Origin: an uncultured Lachnospiraceae bacterium
GTDB lineage: Bacteria; Bacillota; Clostridia; Lachnospirales; Lachnospiraceae
DNA: 8,006 bases
Reading direction: 5' to 3'
NCBI GenBank assembly: GCA_945643825.1
Contig: CALZEZ010000052.1
Span: 1-8,006, forward strand
Shown: positions 7,762 through 8,006 of the stretch, piece after piece
Layout: each line of letters opens with the position of its first letter
How positions within the stretch are numbered: the stretch's first letter is position 1
Program-made: the position numbers and the translations under genes
Notes under the pieces: model-generated
Database searches by the model: none
What the model was told of the DNA's origin: nothing
The model's input: the letters and a program-made list of their open reading frames with translations, nothing else

Positions 7762-7779
7762 ATAGTATTTCATAGTATT
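7762..7779. repeat. Direct repeat ATAGTATT, 10-bp phase, in the A+T-rich block
   Basis: ATAGTATT occurs at 7762–7769 and again at 7772–7779, exactly one helical turn apart. It lies between the DnaA-box-like sites and dnaN, in the candidate unwinding region. Confidence 0.
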
Positions 7780-7782
7780 CTT

Positions 7783-7788
7783 ATTATA
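7783..7788 (-). promoter_or_regulatory. Candidate dnaN promoter −10 (proximal)
   Basis: A perfect TATAAT reads 7788–7783 on the minus strand, with an expected start near 7776 and a leader of about 53 nt before the dnaN ATG. No recognisable −35 lies at 16–18 nt (GGTTTT/GGGTTT). The upstream side overlaps the DnaA-box-like pair, so DnaA could influence it. A+T-rich DNA makes chance TATAAT matches common. Confidence 0.
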
Positions 7789-7791
7789 GGA

Positions 7792-7808
7792 TGTAGATAA
7801 GTGGAAAA
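7792..7808 (-). promoter_or_regulatory. Tandem DnaA-box-like sites
   Basis: On the minus strand TTTTCCACT (7808–7800) runs into TTATCTACA (7800–7792), sharing one base. Against the consensus TTATCCACA these match 7 of 9 and 8 of 9. Both point toward the A+T-rich block. Two close boxes beside the unwinding element is the arrangement known in Bacillus subtilis, so DnaA binding here is plausible but unproven. Confidence 0.
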
Positions 7809-7822
7809 CCCCTGAAACGTCT

Positions 7823-7831
7823 ATTTTATCA
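7823..7831 (-). promoter_or_regulatory. Candidate dnaN promoter, extended −10 (distal)
   Basis: The minus strand reads TGATAAAAT from 7831 to 7823, an extended −10 (TGn plus TAAAAT, five of six). No clear −35 is visible. The start would be near 7816, about 93 nt before the dnaN ATG. It is a weaker candidate than a full promoter match. Confidence 0.
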
Positions 7832-7891
7832 TAAAAAAGAGCAGGGTAATCATGTGGAAGCACAGGGGAAGGGTTGAGGTTAATTGTTAAG

Positions 7892-7900
7892 TTATCAACA
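7892..7900 (+). promoter_or_regulatory. DnaA-box-like site
   Basis: TTATCAACA matches the consensus TTATCCACA at 8 of 9 positions. It lies 18 nt beyond the dnaA stop codon and faces opposite to the pair at 7792–7808. Confidence 0.
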
Positions 7901-7917
7901 TTCCCTCTGAAGGATCC

Positions 7918-8006
7918 TTAACAGATCTTCTTACGTATCGTATCAATCCTTTTTCTGAGTTCTTCATTATCCACCATTTCCTCAGTCACCTTGTTGATAC
8001 CGTGGA
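7918..8006 (-). CDS. dnaA: Chromosomal replication initiator protein DnaA (C-terminal end only)
   Basis: Only the last 28 codons and the TAA stop are in the window. The peptide starts HGINKVTEEM and ends RKRIDTIRKKIC, which fits the last helices of DnaA domain IV, the DNA-binding domain: the histidine-led helix followed by an acidic turn (VDNEEL) and a basic end. The short length limits the evidence from sequence alone. The position directly before dnaN on the same strand, in the order dnaA–dnaN–yaaA–recF–gyrB–gyrA, makes the call strong. No hairpin terminator follows, so some transcripts may run on into dnaN. The codons for V-D-N create a TTATCCACC DnaA-box-like site on the plus strand at 7967–7975 (8 of 9). 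Confidence 0.
   Translation of the reverse strand, partial: HGINKVTEEMVDNEELRKRIDTIRKKIC

Larger units (their letters stand above)
7724..7917. other. dnaA–dnaN intergenic region, candidate part of the replication origin (oriC)
   Basis: In many Firmicutes the DNA-unwinding part of oriC lies just downstream of dnaA. This 194-nt spacer has DnaA-box-like sites (7892–7900 on plus; 7808–7792 on minus) followed, toward dnaN, by a block at 7741–7800 that is only about 18% G+C. That order, boxes on the dnaA side and A+T-rich DNA on the dnaN side, is the one known for the Bacillus subtilis unwinding region. No box matches the consensus exactly, and I see no convincing run of DnaA-trio triplets. The main box cluster could lie upstream of dnaA, outside the window. 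No open reading frame or terminator is evident here. Confidence 0.

Noticed and set aside
7833..7838. Minus-strand run of six T downstream of dnaA
   Set aside because: I could not find a stable stem directly before it, so it is not supported as a dnaA terminator.
7809..7868. CCCCTG and CAGGGG inverted pair in the dnaA–dnaN spacer
   Set aside because: A 6-bp match separated by 48 nt, not followed by a T run; too weak to call a terminator or a structured RNA.

Overview
The window is a core chromosomal locus, the dnaA–dnaN–yaaA–recF–gyrB–gyrA cluster next to the replication origin. Every gene lies on the minus strand, so the genes read from high to low coordinates. The Firmicutes gene order (a small S4-domain gene between dnaN and recF, gyrase directly after), the GyrA/GyrB wording and the moderate G+C suggest a Clostridia bacterium. 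Lachnospiraceae (Roseburia/Eubacterium/Butyrivibrio-like) is the most likely family, but this is judged from remembered protein sequences, not from a search.

Layout, in the direction of transcription: the last 28 codons of dnaA (8006–7918); a 194-nt dnaA–dnaN spacer with DnaA-box-like sites, an A+T-rich block and candidate dnaN promoters (7917–7724); dnaN, the sliding clamp (7723–6614); yaaA, an S4 RNA-binding protein (6608–6402), overlapping recF by 10 nt; recF (6411–5323); gyrB (5315–3399); gyrA (3370–884); a short spacer with a hairpin terminator that also contains a good promoter −10 element (883–763); and the first 254 codons of a membrane sensor protein with a HAMP domain, probably a histidine kinase, running off the left edge (762–1).

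How it works together: DnaA opens the origin and the clamp gives the polymerase processivity. RecF loads RecA at gaps and gyrase removes positive supercoils ahead of the fork. The five genes from dnaN to gyrA are packed with gaps of 28 nt or less or with an overlap, and no terminator is visible between them, so they probably form one operon. The sensor gene beyond gyrA is separated by the terminator and appears to have its own promoter.

I found no mobile element, CRISPR array, tRNA or rRNA, and no sign of an undescribed multi-gene system. The points most worth a second look are small: a promoter nested inside the gyrA terminator, the origin-like signals between dnaA and dnaN, a glycine at a quinolone-contact position of GyrA, and a perfect DnaA box inside gyrB.
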